Below the pieces are notes generated by a model, which ran no database searches, was not told the DNA's origin, and saw nothing but the letters and a program-made list of their open reading frames with translations. Below, piece after piece: positions 21,767-30,565 of a stretch of 33,318 nucleotides of DNA (the stretch's first letter is position 1; each line of letters begins with the position of its first letter). The DNA comes from Paracidovorax citrulli. GTDB taxonomy: Bacteria > Pseudomonadota > Gammaproteobacteria > Burkholderiales > Burkholderiaceae_C. A program made the position numbers and the translations under genes. The DNA is taken from assembly GCF_900100305.1 (NCBI RefSeq), contig NZ_FNEY01000042.1, positions 1 through 33,318 of the forward strand. Direction: 5' to 3'.

Positions 21767-24067
21767 TCAGCGCTGGGCCTTGGAGGCCACGGCGTTGGCG
21801 GCCGCCAGTGCCGTCATGTTCACCACGCGGCGCACGGTGGACGAGGGCGTGAGCACGTGGGCCGAGGCGGCGGCGCCCAGCAGGATCGGGCCGATGGTCG
21901 TGCCGTGGCTGCCGGTGGTCTTGAGCACGTTGAACAGGATGTTCGCGGCGTCCAGGTTCGGGCAGATCAGCACGTTGGCCGAGCCGGTGAGCGTGCTGTC
22001 CTCCAGCGCGTTCTGGCGGATCTTCTCCGACAGGGCCGCGTCGCCGTGCAGTTCGCCGTCGCTCTCGATGTGCGGCGCGGCCTTCGCGAACAGGTCGCGC
22101 GCCGCGCGCATCTTGCGGGCCGAGGGGCGCGTGGACGAGCCGTAGTTGGAGTGCGAGAGGAACGCGACCTTGGGCGGCAGGCCGAAGCGCTGCACTTCCT
22201 CGGCCGCCATCTGCGCGATGTGCGCGAGCTGCTCGGCGCTCGGGTCCTCGTGGATGTAGGTGTCGGCGATGAACAGCGTGTGCTGGTCCAGCGTGAGGGC
22301 ATTCACCGTCGCGAGGCCCGCGGCGCCGTCCTTGAGGCCGATCACCGTGCGCACGTGCTCCAGGTGGTGGTCGAAGCGGCCGACCAGGCCGCACAGCAGC
22401 GCGTCCGCGTCGCCCAGGCGCACCATCAGCGCGCCGATGAGCGTGTTGGAGCGGCGCACGGCGGCCTTGGCGGCCTCGGGCGTGATGCCGTCGCGGCCCA
22501 TCAGGCGGTGGTAGGCCTCCCAGTACTGGCGGAAGCGCGGATCGTCCTCGGGGTCGCAGACCTCCACGTCCTTGCCGAGCTGGATGCGCAGGCCGGCCTT
22601 CTTGATCCGCATCTCGATCACGGCGGGTCGGCCGATCAGGATGGGGCGGGCGAGACCGTCGTCCACGGCCACCTGCGCGGCGCGCAGCACGCGTTCGTCC
22701 TCGCCCTCGGCATAGGCCACGCGCTGCAGGCTGGCCTTGGCGGCGGTGAAGACCGGGCGCATGAACATGCTGGTCTGGTACACGAAGCGCGTGAGGCTGT
22801 CGCGGTAGGCGTCGTAGTCCTGGATCGGGCGGGTGGCCACGCCCGATGCCTCGGCCGCGCGCGCCACGGCGGGCGCGATGCGCAGGATCAGGCGCACGTC
22901 GAACGGCGTGGGGATGAGGTAGTCCGGGCCGAAGGAGAGGTCCTGGCCCGCGTAGGCTGCGGCCACCTCGTCGCTCATCTCGGCCTTGGCGAGGTCGGCG
23001 ATCTCGCGCACGCAGGCGAGCTTCATCTCCTGCGTGATCTTCGTGGCGCCGCAATCGAGCGCGCCGCGGAAGATGTAGGGGAAGCACAGCACGTTGTTGA
23101 CCTGGTTCGGGTAGTCCGAACGGCCCGTGGCGATGATGCAGTCCGGGCGCACGGCCTTGGCCAGTTCGGGCCGGATCTCGGGTTCCGGGTTGGCCAGCGC
23201 CAGGATGATGGGCTTGTCCGCCATGGTCTTGACCATGTCCGCCGTGAGCGTGCCGGCGGTGGAGCAGCCCAGGAACACGTCGGCGCCGTTGACCACGTCG
23301 GCCAGGGTCCGGGCCTCCGTCTTCTGGGCGTAGCGGGCCTTGGATTCGTCCAGCGGGCCGCGGCCTTCGTAGATCACGCCCTTGGAGTCGCACACGAAGA
23401 TGTTCTCGCGCTTGACACCCAGGCCGACCATGACGTCCAGGCAGGCGATGGCGGCGGCGCCGGCGCCGGAGACGGCCACCTTCACGGCGCCGATGTCCTT
23501 GCCCACCAGTTCCAGCCCGTTGAGCAGGGCGGCGCTGGAGATGATGGCCGTGCCGTGCTGGTCGTCATGGAACACCGGGATGTTCATGCGCCTGGAGAGT
23601 TCGCGCTCGATGTAGAAGCACTCCGGCGCCTTGATGTCTTCCAGGTTGATGCCGCCCAGCGTGGGCTCCAGCGCCGCGACGATGTCGATGATCTTGTCCG
23701 GGTCGCGCTCGGCCAGCTCGATGTCGAACACATCGACACCCGCGAACTTCTTGAACAGGCACCCCTTGCCTTCCATCACCGGCTTGCCGGCCAGCGGGCC
23801 GATGTCGCCCAGGCCCAGCACCGCCGTGCCGTTGGTGATCACGCCCACGAGGTTGCCCCGGGAGGTGTACTCGGCCGCCAGGGACGGGTCGGCCTGGATG
23901 TCCAGGCACGGATAGGCCACGCCGGGCGAGTAGGCCAGGGAGAGGTCGCGCTGGTTGGACAGGGGCTTGGTCGGCGTGACGGAGATCTTGCCGCGGCTGG
24001 GGTTGCGGTGGTATTCGAGCGCTGCTTCGCGCAGTGCCGCTTCCGCGGCGGACAGTGGCTTGGTCAT
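21767..24067 (-). CDS. maeB: NADP-dependent malic enzyme with phosphotransacetylase-like domain
   Basis: The 766-residue cytosolic enzyme decarboxylates malate to pyruvate with NADP. The N-terminal malic domain shows [12 protein letters not shown] (Tyr46), [14 protein letters not shown], NLEDI, and HDDQHGTAI. The NAD-binding domain has [13 protein letters not shown] (about 195-207). The C-terminal half (about 430-760) is the PTA/PTB-like regulatory domain of MaeB-type enzymes, with GATxxTPxSTVRR-like end sequence. The length is typical. ATG 24067 has GGAACTCC upstream. It has no operon partner except the truncated deaminase fused to its 3' end. It may supply pyruvate and NADPH during growth on C4-dicarboxylates. 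Confidence 0.95.
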   Translation of the reverse strand: MTKPLSAAEAALREAALEYHRNPSRGKISVTPTKPLSNQRDLSLAYSPGVAYPCLDIQADPSLAAEYTSRGNLVGVITNGTAVLGLGDIGPLAGKPVMEGKGCLFKKFAGVDVFDIELAERDPDKIIDIVAALEPTLGGINLEDIKAPECFYIERELSRRMNIPVFHDDQHGTAIISSAALLNGLELVGKDIGAVKVAVSGAGAAAIACLDVMVGLGVKRENIFVCDSKGVIYEGRGPLDESKARYAQKTEARTLADVVNGADVFLGCSTAGTLTADMVKTMADKPIILALANPEPEIRPELAKAVRPDCIIATGRSDYPNQVNNVLCFPYIFRGALDCGATKITQEMKLACVREIADLAKAEMSDEVAAAYAGQDLSFGPDYLIPTPFDVRLILRIAPAVARAAEASGVATRPIQDYDAYRDSLTRFVYQTSMFMRPVFTAAKASLQRVAYAEGEDERVLRAAQVAVDDGLARPILIGRPAVIEMRIKKAGLRIQLGKDVEVCDPEDDPRFRQYWEAYHRLMGRDGITPEAAKAAVRRSNTLIGALMVRLGDADALLCGLVGRFDHHLEHVRTVIGLKDGAAGLATVNALTLDQHTLFIADTYIHEDPSAEQLAHIAQMAAEEVQRFGLPPKVAFLSHSNYGSSTRPSARKMRAARDLFAKAAPHIESDGELHGDAALSEKIRQNALEDSTLTGSANVLICPNLDAANILFNVLKTTGSHGTTIGPILLGAAASAHVLTPSSTVRRVVNMTALAAANAVASKAQR

Positions 24068-24219
24068 ACGGGAGTTCCGGAAAAAAGGCGCAGGGGCGAT
24101 GCCTGTCGAGCTTAACCGCCGGGCCCGCGCCAGGGGAGTGCTGGACCCATGCGATATGTGCATGGGGTCCGAATGCCCGCGCCGGATGCGGAGCGGGGCG
24201 GTGCCGGGGCAGGCCGGGC

Positions 24220-24435
24220 TCAGTGCGCTTCGGCCTGCCGGGCGGCATCCACGGCCGCGGAGGTGTCGCGGCTGGTGCCATCGAAGAAGACATTCAGGAG
24301 CACGGCGGTGATCGAGGCCAGCAGGATACCGGATTCGATCGGCGGGTGGACGGCGTGCGGCATCCACTGGCGGATGCGGGACGCCGAAATCACCGCGCCC
24401 GGGATGCGGATGCCGGTGGCCGCCACCGCACCCAC
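24220..24435 (-). pseudogene. C-terminal remnant of an NCS2 (xanthine/uracil-type) permease
   Basis: The frame ends with WMPHAVHPPIESGILLAS, then ITAVLLNVFFDG and a short charged tail. This is the last loop and final helix of NCS2 nucleobase:cation symporters. Only about 50 recognisable residues remain, and the sequence before them does not continue the family. The DNA reaches a stop at 24487-24489, which is also the stop of the GntR gene, so the fragment abuts it. It is a relic consistent with the nucleobase theme of this region. The rest of 24068-24486 holds no supportable gene. Confidence 0.6.
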
Positions 24436-24486
24436 GGTGGGCAGCGATTCGACCCACGCGGACGGGCCACGGATGTCTCGCGAGGG

Positions 24487-25320
24487 TCAGGACAGCAGGG
24501 CCTTGACCAGGTCCAGTTGCCGGTCGGCGCGTTCGCTGTCCAGCTCCAGGCTGGCCTCGATGCGGTCGAGGTGGTCCACCATGCAGGCGACCGCCGCCTC
24601 GGCATCGCCGCCGCGGCACACGCGCAGGAACTCGGCATGCTCCCCGGAGGAGCAGTGCGCGTCGTTGGACGAGTGGTAGAGCATCGCGATGAGCGAGCTG
24701 CGCGCCACCATCTCCTGGACCAGCCGGGCCAGCGTGTGGTTGCCCGCCGCCTCGGCCAGCGCGACGTGGAAGTCGCCCAGCAGCTTTTCCTGCACGCTGC
24801 CGGTGGCGGGGCCGGCCTTGAGCGCCGTGCGCTCGAAGCGGATGTGCTGCTCCAGCAACTGGTAGTCGGCCCGCTTCGCACGGGCCACGAACAGCCGCAC
24901 GACCTCGCTCTCCAGGATGCGGCGCACGGCGAAGACCTCGCGCGCCTCCTGCACGCTGGGCCGGCTCACGAACGAGCCCTTGTCGGGAATGGTCTCGATC
25001 AGCCGGTCCTTGGCCAGCATGACCAGCGCGGCGCGCACCTTGGTGCGGCTCACGGAGTAGATGCGCCCCAGCGCTTCCTCGCGCAGCCAGGTGCCGGGTG
25101 GCAGGCGTTTCTCGACGATCGCGGTCGCCAGGTCGCGCGCGATGCCTTCGATGGAGACCTGCGCGGCCTCCGGGGCGGCGGGCGCGTCCGCGCGCTGCGC
25201 CGGTGCGGGGGGCCGGGGCGCACGCGCCTTGCGTGCCGGTGCGGGGGCGGCGGTGGATGCGCGGTGGGGCGTGGGCGGGGAGGCTGGAGCGGGAACAGGA
25301 GTCTGGGCGGCGCGGGGCAT
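24487..25320 (-). CDS. GntR-family transcriptional regulator, FadR/FCD subgroup
   Basis: The 277-residue protein has an unusual Pro/Ala-rich N-terminal extension (1-50). The winged-helix GntR domain follows (about 55-120, with LPPGTWLREEALGRIYSVSRTKVRAAL), then an FCD ligand-binding domain (130-270) with the acid/His metal-binding pattern (DFHVALAEAAGNH...H). It probably binds DNA as a dimer and responds to a carboxylate or nucleobase-derived ligand. It lies downstream of the racemase on the same strand and may regulate the racemase and permease. ATG 25320 is the only start that includes the extension; ATGs further in are not supported by a ribosome site. Confidence 0.85.
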   Translation of the reverse strand: MPRAAQTPVPAPASPPTPHRASTAAPAPARKARAPRPPAPAQRADAPAAPEAAQVSIEGIARDLATAIVEKRLPPGTWLREEALGRIYSVSRTKVRAALVMLAKDRLIETIPDKGSFVSRPSVQEAREVFAVRRILESEVVRLFVARAKRADYQLLEQHIRFERTALKAGPATGSVQEKLLGDFHVALAEAAGNHTLARLVQEMVARSSLIAMLYHSSNDAHCSSGEHAEFLRVCRGGDAEAAVACMVDHLDRIEASLELDSERADRQLDLVKALLS

Positions 25321-25399
25321 GGCGGGATTGTCGCGGCAAGCGGTGGCTGCCCGCGCAAAGGCACCGCCGCGGGGCGCATCGGCCGCGGCCCCGCCGCGA

Positions 25400-26185
25400 T
25401 CAGGCGCGCCGCAGTGCCGGCGCGGCAGCGGGCGCCGCGACCGCGGGAGCCGCGCCCAGCGCGAAGTCCGCCAGCGCCCCGGCCATGGCCTTGGGCAGCG
25501 GCCGGGCCAGCTCGCCGTGCTTGCTGGTGGCCAGGCGCAGCGTCACCAGCGATTCGACCAGCGTGGTGGCGGCGGCCACGCCGTCGATCACCGGCACGCC
25601 CAGCACGCCGCCGATGTGCTCGCACAGGTCGGCCATGCCGGCGCAGCCCAGCACGATGGTGTCGCAGCCGTCCTCGGCCAGCGCGCGCCGGCACTCTTGC
25701 GTGATGCGTTCGCGGGCGCCGGAGCCGGGCACCTCCAGTTCCAGCACCGGCAGCTCGCAGGCGCGCACGTTGGCGCAGAAACGCTCCATGCCGTAGATCT
25801 CGGCCAGGTGCCAGGCCTGCCCCATGGTGCGGCCCAGCGTGGTCACCACCGAGAAGCGCGATCCCACCATGCTCGCCAGGTGCATCGCGGCCTCGGCGAT
25901 GCCCACCACCGGGCCGCGTGCCAGCTCGCGCGCGGCCTTCAGGCCGGGGTCGCCGAAGCAGGCGATCACGTAGCCATCGACGCCGCCCTCCTCGCCGCGG
26001 GCGATCTCCTGCAGCAGGCCGGGCACGGCCAGCGCCTCGTCGTAGTGGCTCTCGATGGATGCCGGGCCCATGGCGGGGCTGACGGCGATGACCTCGGTGC
26101 CCGGCCGCGCCACGGCGCGCGCGCAGGCCCCGATCTTCTCGGTCATGCTCCAGGTGGTGTTGGGATTGATGATCTTGATACGCAT
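25400..26185 (-). CDS. Asp/Glu/hydantoin racemase family protein
   Basis: The 261-residue cytosolic protein begins MRIKIINPNTTWSMTEKI, the NPNTT signature of hydantoin/allantoin racemases. It has two candidate catalytic cysteines, in YVIACFGDPGL and TIVLGCAGM. The Cys pair acts as acid and base to invert a carbon centre next to an amide or carboxyl, as in 5-substituted hydantoin or allantoin racemisation. ATG 26185 is chosen because the family begins there; AAGGAA lies about 13 bases upstream. The C-terminal 25 residues are Ala/Pro-rich. It follows the NCS1 permease by 26 bases, so the two form an operon and the permease probably imports the substrate. Confidence 0.88.
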   Translation of the reverse strand: MRIKIINPNTTWSMTEKIGACARAVARPGTEVIAVSPAMGPASIESHYDEALAVPGLLQEIARGEEGGVDGYVIACFGDPGLKAARELARGPVVGIAEAAMHLASMVGSRFSVVTTLGRTMGQAWHLAEIYGMERFCANVRACELPVLELEVPGSGARERITQECRRALAEDGCDTIVLGCAGMADLCEHIGGVLGVPVIDGVAAATTLVESLVTLRLATSKHGELARPLPKAMAGALADFALGAAPAVAAPAAAPALRRA

Positions 26186-26211
26186 GGGCGTTGCCCGTTC
26201 CTTCTTCGGTT

Positions 26212-27756
26212 TCAGTTCTGCTTGCGGTTCAGTGCGAGGTAGATGACCAGCCCCAGGCCCATGCCGATGAACCAGGCATAGTTGGCGGCGCCGCGCCAGC
26301 TCGGCACGACCACGCACAGGATGGGCACCAGCGCGGCGGGCACCATGGTCATCACGGCGCGGGGGTTGTAGCCGCCCCGGTACCAGTAGCGCCCCTCGGG
26401 CTGCATGGTGTAGAGGTCATCGACCGCCACCTGTTGGCGGCGCACGAAGTAGTAGTCGGCGATCAGGATGCCGAACAGCGGGCCGATGAACGAGCCCAGG
26501 ATGTCCAGCGTGTAGTGGATGACCTGCGGGTTGTTGTAGAGGTTCCAGGGCGTGATGAAGATCGAGCCCACGGCGGCGATCATGCCGCCCGTGCGCCAGC
26601 TGATGTGCTGCGGCGCCACGTTGGAGAAGTCGAACGCCGGCGACACGAAGTTGGCCACGATGTTGATGCCCACGGTGGCGATCATGAAGGTGAGCGCGCC
26701 CAGCACCACGGCGGTGGTGGAGTCGATGCGGCCCACGGTGTGGACCGGGTCGGTGATGAGTTCGCCGAACACGGGCAGCGTGGCGGCGGTGGTGACCACG
26801 GTGAGCAGCGAGAAGAACACGAAGTTGACCGGCAGGCCCCAGAAATTGCCCTTCTTCACCGCGTCGAAGCTCTTACCGTAGCGGGAGAAGTCGCCGAAGT
26901 TGAGCATCGGGCCGCTGAAGTAGCTCACCACCAGCGCGATGGCCGAGAGCATCACCGGCACCGCGTCCCAGCCCTGGAAGCGCACGCCGCCCAGGTTCAG
27001 GTTGATGTTCTTCCAGCCGGCCTTCCAGACCAGCCAGCCGCAGAGGATGGCCATCACCACATAGACGCCCGGGCCGGCCCAGTCGATGAAGCGGCGGATG
27101 GCCTCCATGCCGTGCCAGAACACCAGCGCCTGCAGCACCCACATGACCATGAACGACACCCAGCCCAGCGTGGACAGGCCCGCGAAGCCGTGCCGCGTGA
27201 CATCGGCATAGGCGTCGAGCGAGGGGTAGAAATGCAGCGCCAGGATCATGAAGGCGCTGGAGGCCAGGTAGGTCTGGATGCCGTACCAGGCCACCGCGAT
27301 CAGCCCGCGGATGATGGCCGGGATGTTGGCGCCCAGCACGCCGAACGAGGCGCGGCAGATCACGGGGTAGGGCACGCCCGTCACCTGGCTGGGCTTGGCC
27401 ACCAGGTTGCAGAAGATCTGCACGATGACGATGCCGATCAGCAGCGCGGCCAGCACGTGCCAGCTGGACAGCCCCAGCGCGAACAGGCTGCCGGCGGTGA
27501 CATAGCCGCCCACGCTGTGCACGTCGGACATCCAGAACGCGAAGATGTTGTACTGGCCCCAGGTCTGTTTCCTGAGCGGGGCGAGGTCCTCGTTGGTGAG
27601 GCGCGGGTCGTAGCCGGGCTTGATGAGCGCATTGCCGGCGTGGGGCGAGGCCGGGGCGGCGGGCGCAGGCGTGGACGTGGACGTGGACGTGGACGTGGCG
27701 GGCTGGGCGATCGCGGCGTGGCCTGCGGTGCCCGCCGGGCTGGTGGCGGATTGCAT
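26212..27756 (-). CDS. NCS1-family nucleobase/hydantoin/allantoin permease
   Basis: The 514-residue inner-membrane symporter has about twelve helices. Family features are NEDLAPLRKQTWGQYNIFAFW at the first helix, PYPVICRASFGVLGANIPAIIR, and GPMLNFGDFSRY near residue 285. Members (Mhp1, PucI, CodB) import hydantoins, allantoin, cytosine or purines with sodium or protons. The racemase 26 bases downstream favours a hydantoin or allantoin. The first 40 residues are a Ser/Thr/Ala/Pro lead coded partly by a hexanucleotide repeat. AAGGAG lies eight bases before ATG 27756. A palindromic operator lies 41 bases upstream of the start, and a GntR/FCD gene is next upstream. Confidence 0.9.
   Translation of the reverse strand: MQSATSPAGTAGHAAIAQPATSTSTSTSTPAPAAPASPHAGNALIKPGYDPRLTNEDLAPLRKQTWGQYNIFAFWMSDVHSVGGYVTAGSLFALGLSSWHVLAALLIGIVIVQIFCNLVAKPSQVTGVPYPVICRASFGVLGANIPAIIRGLIAVAWYGIQTYLASSAFMILALHFYPSLDAYADVTRHGFAGLSTLGWVSFMVMWVLQALVFWHGMEAIRRFIDWAGPGVYVVMAILCGWLVWKAGWKNINLNLGGVRFQGWDAVPVMLSAIALVVSYFSGPMLNFGDFSRYGKSFDAVKKGNFWGLPVNFVFFSLLTVVTTAATLPVFGELITDPVHTVGRIDSTTAVVLGALTFMIATVGINIVANFVSPAFDFSNVAPQHISWRTGGMIAAVGSIFITPWNLYNNPQVIHYTLDILGSFIGPLFGILIADYYFVRRQQVAVDDLYTMQPEGRYWYRGGYNPRAVMTMVPAALVPILCVVVPSWRGAANYAWFIGMGLGLVIYLALNRKQN
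27671..27697. repeat. Hexanucleotide tandem repeat inside the NCS1 gene
   Basis: About four and a half copies of GTGGAC in a row encode alternating Ser and Thr near the N-terminus of the permease. Gain or loss of units would keep the frame, so it would change only the length of the cytoplasmic lead. Confidence 0.7.
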
Positions 27757-27784
27757 GGGGCTGTCTCCTTGTGTTGGCTTCCCA

Positions 27785-27823
27785 GAATGCATGCGAATTT
27801 GTATACAAAAAATGGATGCATTC
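27785..27823 (-). promoter_or_regulatory. Nested palindromic operator upstream of the NCS1 permease
   Basis: The perfect 12-bp palindrome TTTGTATACAAA (27798-27809) lies at the centre of a wider inverted repeat, GAATGCAT (27785-27792) and ATGCATTC (27816-27823). The form suits an FCD-type GntR dimer site. The inner palindrome is 41 bases from the permease ATG, and a nearly identical block is found upstream of the DctA-like gene. Confidence 0.65.
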
Positions 27824-27904
27824 AAAGGCCAGGAGCGCCCGTGCGGCTCGGTGCTTACCCGCTTGCCAACGGGCGGTGCAAGGTGCAGGAGACAGGCGGG
27901 GCGT

Positions 27905-28600
27905 TCAGTCCGCCGCGGGCCGGGCCGCCGCGGACAGGGGGGCGAGCGATTCGCGCAGCCGGTCGCGCACCAGGGGCTGGTCCGGGTCGAGCGCGTCCTC
28001 CACGTGGCCGATGTGCGCCAGCATGCGCTCCCGGGCCAGGGCGGTGTCGCCGGATTCCAGTGCCTCGACGATGGCCGCGTGTTCCGCGCAGGACTGGCTG
28101 GCGCCGTGCTGCGACTGGTAGAGCGACGCGGCCAGCGTGGTGCGGGCCGTGAGGTCGCGCAGCAGGTCGCTGAGCGTGCGGTGGCCCAGCGCCTCGGCCA
28201 GGCAGACGTGGAAATCGGCCAGCAGGAAGGCGCGCGTCGCGGCATCCGCGCCTTCGATCGCGCGCCGCTCCTCGTCGATGTGCGCGCGCAGGCGCGGCAC
28301 CACGGTCTGCTGCAGCGGCCGGCCGGCGTCGGCCAGGATGCCGGATTCGATGATGCGGCGCGCGGAGAAGGCGTCGCGCGCATCCTCCACCGACGGCTCC
28401 ACCACGTACCAGCCGCGCCGCGCGCGCACCTCGACGAAACCGCGGGCCTGCAGTTGCATCAGCGCTTCCCGCACCATGGTGCGGCTGACGCCGAACAGGT
28501 CGGCCAGGTCCTGCTCGCCCAGCCGTTCGCCGGGCGCCAGCTTCTGCGCCAGGATGGATTCGACGACCTGCTGTGCGATCTGGCTCTGGCTGATGCCCAT
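27905..28600 (-). CDS. GntR-family transcriptional regulator, FadR/FCD subgroup
   Basis: The 231-residue regulator has a winged-helix GntR domain (about 5-70: LAPGERLGEQDLADLFGVSR, then TMVREALMQLQARGFVEV). The FCD domain follows (80-215) with metal-binding candidates in DFHVCLAEALGHR and SCAEHAAIVEAL. ATG 28600 starts the conserved region. It lies between the chemoreceptor (28 bases upstream) and the NCS1 permease (148 bases downstream), all on one strand. It is the best candidate to bind the palindrome in front of the permease and its twin in front of the DctA-like gene. The effector is probably a carboxylate or the permease substrate (inference). Confidence 0.9.
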   Translation of the reverse strand: MGISQSQIAQQVVESILAQKLAPGERLGEQDLADLFGVSRTMVREALMQLQARGFVEVRARRGWYVVEPSVEDARDAFSARRIIESGILADAGRPLQQTVVPRLRAHIDEERRAIEGADAATRAFLLADFHVCLAEALGHRTLSDLLRDLTARTTLAASLYQSQHGASQSCAEHAAIVEALESGDTALARERMLAHIGHVEDALDPDQPLVRDRLRESLAPLSAAARPAAD

Positions 28601-28628
28601 CGGTGCCGTCGGGGGAGGCCGTCCGCGC

Positions 28629-30464
28629 TCAGCGCGGCAGGGCCAGTGCGTGGGACTCCGGCGCGGAGCGCTCGTCGAGCGTGAAGCCCGCCACGGTGCG
28701 CGACAGGTTGTGCGCCTGGTCGTTGAGCACGCCGGAGGCGGCGGTGGATTCCTCCACCAGCGCCGCGTTCTGCTGCGTGGCGCGGTCCATCTCGGCCACG
28801 GCCTGGTTGATCTGCGCGATGCCCGAGCTCTGCTCGGCCATGGAGCCGTTGATCTCGCCGATGATCTGCGTGACGCGCTGGATGCCGTCCACGATCTCGC
28901 CCATGGTCTCGCCGGCCGCGCGCACACGCTCGGTTCCGGTGAGCACGCTGGCGCCCGAGGCGTCGATCAGCGACTTGATTTCCTTGGCGGCCTCCGCGCT
29001 GCGCTGCGCCAGGCTGCGCACCTCGCCGGCCACGACGGCGAAGCCGCGGCCCTGCTCGCCCGCGCGGGCGGCCTCCACGGCCGCGTTCAGCGCCAGGATG
29101 TTGGTCTGGAATGCGATGGAGTCGATCACGCCGATGATCTCGCCGATCTTGGACGAGGCCTTGGAGATGTCGTCCATGGTGTGGACGGCGCTGGCCACCA
29201 CCTCGCCGCCCTTGAGGGCGGAGGCGCTCGCCGAGTTCGCCAGGCGCGTGGCCTGCGCGGCGGATTCGGCCGACTGCTGCAGGGTGACGGTGAGCTGCGA
29301 CAGCGACGCGGAGGTTTCCTGCAGCGCGCTCGCCGAGCCCTCGGTGCGGTTGGAGAGGTCCTGGTTGCCGGCACGGATCTCGTCCGTGGCCGTCTTCATC
29401 GATTCCACGCCGTGGCGCACATCCTTGAGCACCGTGCCGATCTGTTCGACGAAGGCATTGAACGAGGAGGCGATCTGGGCGACCTCGTCGCGGCCGGACA
29501 CGGGCAGGCGCTGGGTCAGGTCGCCGCCGCCGGAGCCGATGCGGTCCATGGCGTCGCGCACCTGCGAGAGGCGGCGGAAGGAGGTGGCGGTGAGCAGGGC
29601 GGCGACGCCGGCCGCGGCCAGGGCCAGCAGCACGATCGCGACGGCCAGGGTGTGCAGCACGCTGCGCAGGCCGGCCGTGGCCTCGGCCTTGTCCAGCGCC
29701 ACCACGAGCGTCCAGTCCGTGCCGTGCACGGGGCGGCCCTTGAGCAGCTTGTCGGCGCCGTCCATCTCGACCTCGAGCGGCTTGTCCGACGTGGCGATGG
29801 ACCCCATGGTGGCCGGCGTCAGCACGGCGGAAATCTCGGTGACCGGCTTGAGCGCCAGCTTGGCGTCGGCATGCGCGATGACCTGCCCGTCGCTGTTGAC
29901 CACGAAACCGAAGCTGCCGGGCGTGGGGCGGATGGCCGCAACCACCTCGCGCACGCCGTCGAGCGGCACCGCGCCGCTCAGCACACCCTCGAGCTTGCCG
30001 GCGCGCAGCATCGGCGCCACGAACGCCACGTAGGGCACGCCGGTGGTCGAGTCGCCGTAGGGCTTGGTGACGGCCAGCTTGCCGGCCTGCACCGCGGTCT
30101 TGTACCAGGGGCGTGCCGTGGGGTCGTAGCCCGGGGCGGTCTTGGTGGTGGAGAAGAAGGTCTTGTCTTCCCAGCCCACGGTGGTGATGGGGAAGCCGTT
30201 GGCCTTGCCCATCAGCGGCACGTAGCCCTGCGGGTCGCCGTGCTCGATGGCCGCCGCCGTCGCCTCCACGGCGGTGCCCTTGGAGGCCACCCACTGGTCC
30301 ACCGCCATGGCGTTGCCGGCGGCGATCGCGTTCAGGTCCTGCTCGATGGTCTCGAACGTGCTCGCCCGGGTGATGGTGTACGTGGCGGCCCCGGTGACCG
30401 CCAGCGCGCACACGACCGTGGCGGTGCTGATGAAAAGGATCTTGGAGCGCAGTGTCTGGAGCAT
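28629..30464 (-). CDS. Methyl-accepting chemotaxis protein with dCache_1 sensor
   Basis: The 611-residue chemoreceptor has a first membrane helix (10-32), a dCache_1 periplasmic sensor, a second helix (about 270-295), HAMP, and a signalling domain with [18 protein letters not shown]. The sensor keeps Tyr113, Arg118, Trp120, Tyr121 and Tyr136 of the amino-acid-binding dCache pattern with exact spacing. The closing Asp is Ala165 (SGAVPLD), so it should not be an ordinary amino-acid receptor. Its position directly before the FCD regulator and NCS1 permease suggests it may sense their substrate; dCache receptors for purines are known (McpH of Pseudomonas putida). ATG 30464 begins the helix-preceding lead. 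No C-terminal pentapeptide is evident. Confidence 0.88.
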   Translation of the reverse strand: MLQTLRSKILFISTATVVCALAVTGAATYTITRASTFETIEQDLNAIAAGNAMAVDQWVASKGTAVEATAAAIEHGDPQGYVPLMGKANGFPITTVGWEDKTFFSTTKTAPGYDPTARPWYKTAVQAGKLAVTKPYGDSTTGVPYVAFVAPMLRAGKLEGVLSGAVPLDGVREVVAAIRPTPGSFGFVVNSDGQVIAHADAKLALKPVTEISAVLTPATMGSIATSDKPLEVEMDGADKLLKGRPVHGTDWTLVVALDKAEATAGLRSVLHTLAVAIVLLALAAAGVAALLTATSFRRLSQVRDAMDRIGSGGGDLTQRLPVSGRDEVAQIASSFNAFVEQIGTVLKDVRHGVESMKTATDEIRAGNQDLSNRTEGSASALQETSASLSQLTVTLQQSAESAAQATRLANSASASALKGGEVVASAVHTMDDISKASSKIGEIIGVIDSIAFQTNILALNAAVEAARAGEQGRGFAVVAGEVRSLAQRSAEAAKEIKSLIDASGASVLTGTERVRAAGETMGEIVDGIQRVTQIIGEINGSMAEQSSGIAQINQAVAEMDRATQQNAALVEESTAASGVLNDQAHNLSRTVAGFTLDERSAPESHALALPR

Positions 30465-30565
30465 GGGGGAAACCTTCGGACGGGGAAAGCGCCTTGATTA
30501 CACCGCATAAGGTTTCTTTTGTTTACGTAAAACGCGTTGCTGTTGCAAAAAAGCGGCCCGGCAGT

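Noticed and set aside
18477-23393. 1600-codon minus-strand open frame across the ABC operon and malic enzyme
   Set aside because: It runs in the wrong frame through five recognisable genes and has no motif of its own.
19244-24115. 1600-codon plus-strand open frame
   Set aside because: It is antisense to the same five genes; His/Asp/Gly-rich shadow coding with no domain.
26191-28152. Plus-strand open frame opposite the NCS1 permease
   Set aside because: It is antisense to a permease with clear family motifs; the composition is a shadow.
30481-30550. Sigma-28 promoter before the second chemoreceptor
   Set aside because: The best match has only about half of the consensus positions in each box.
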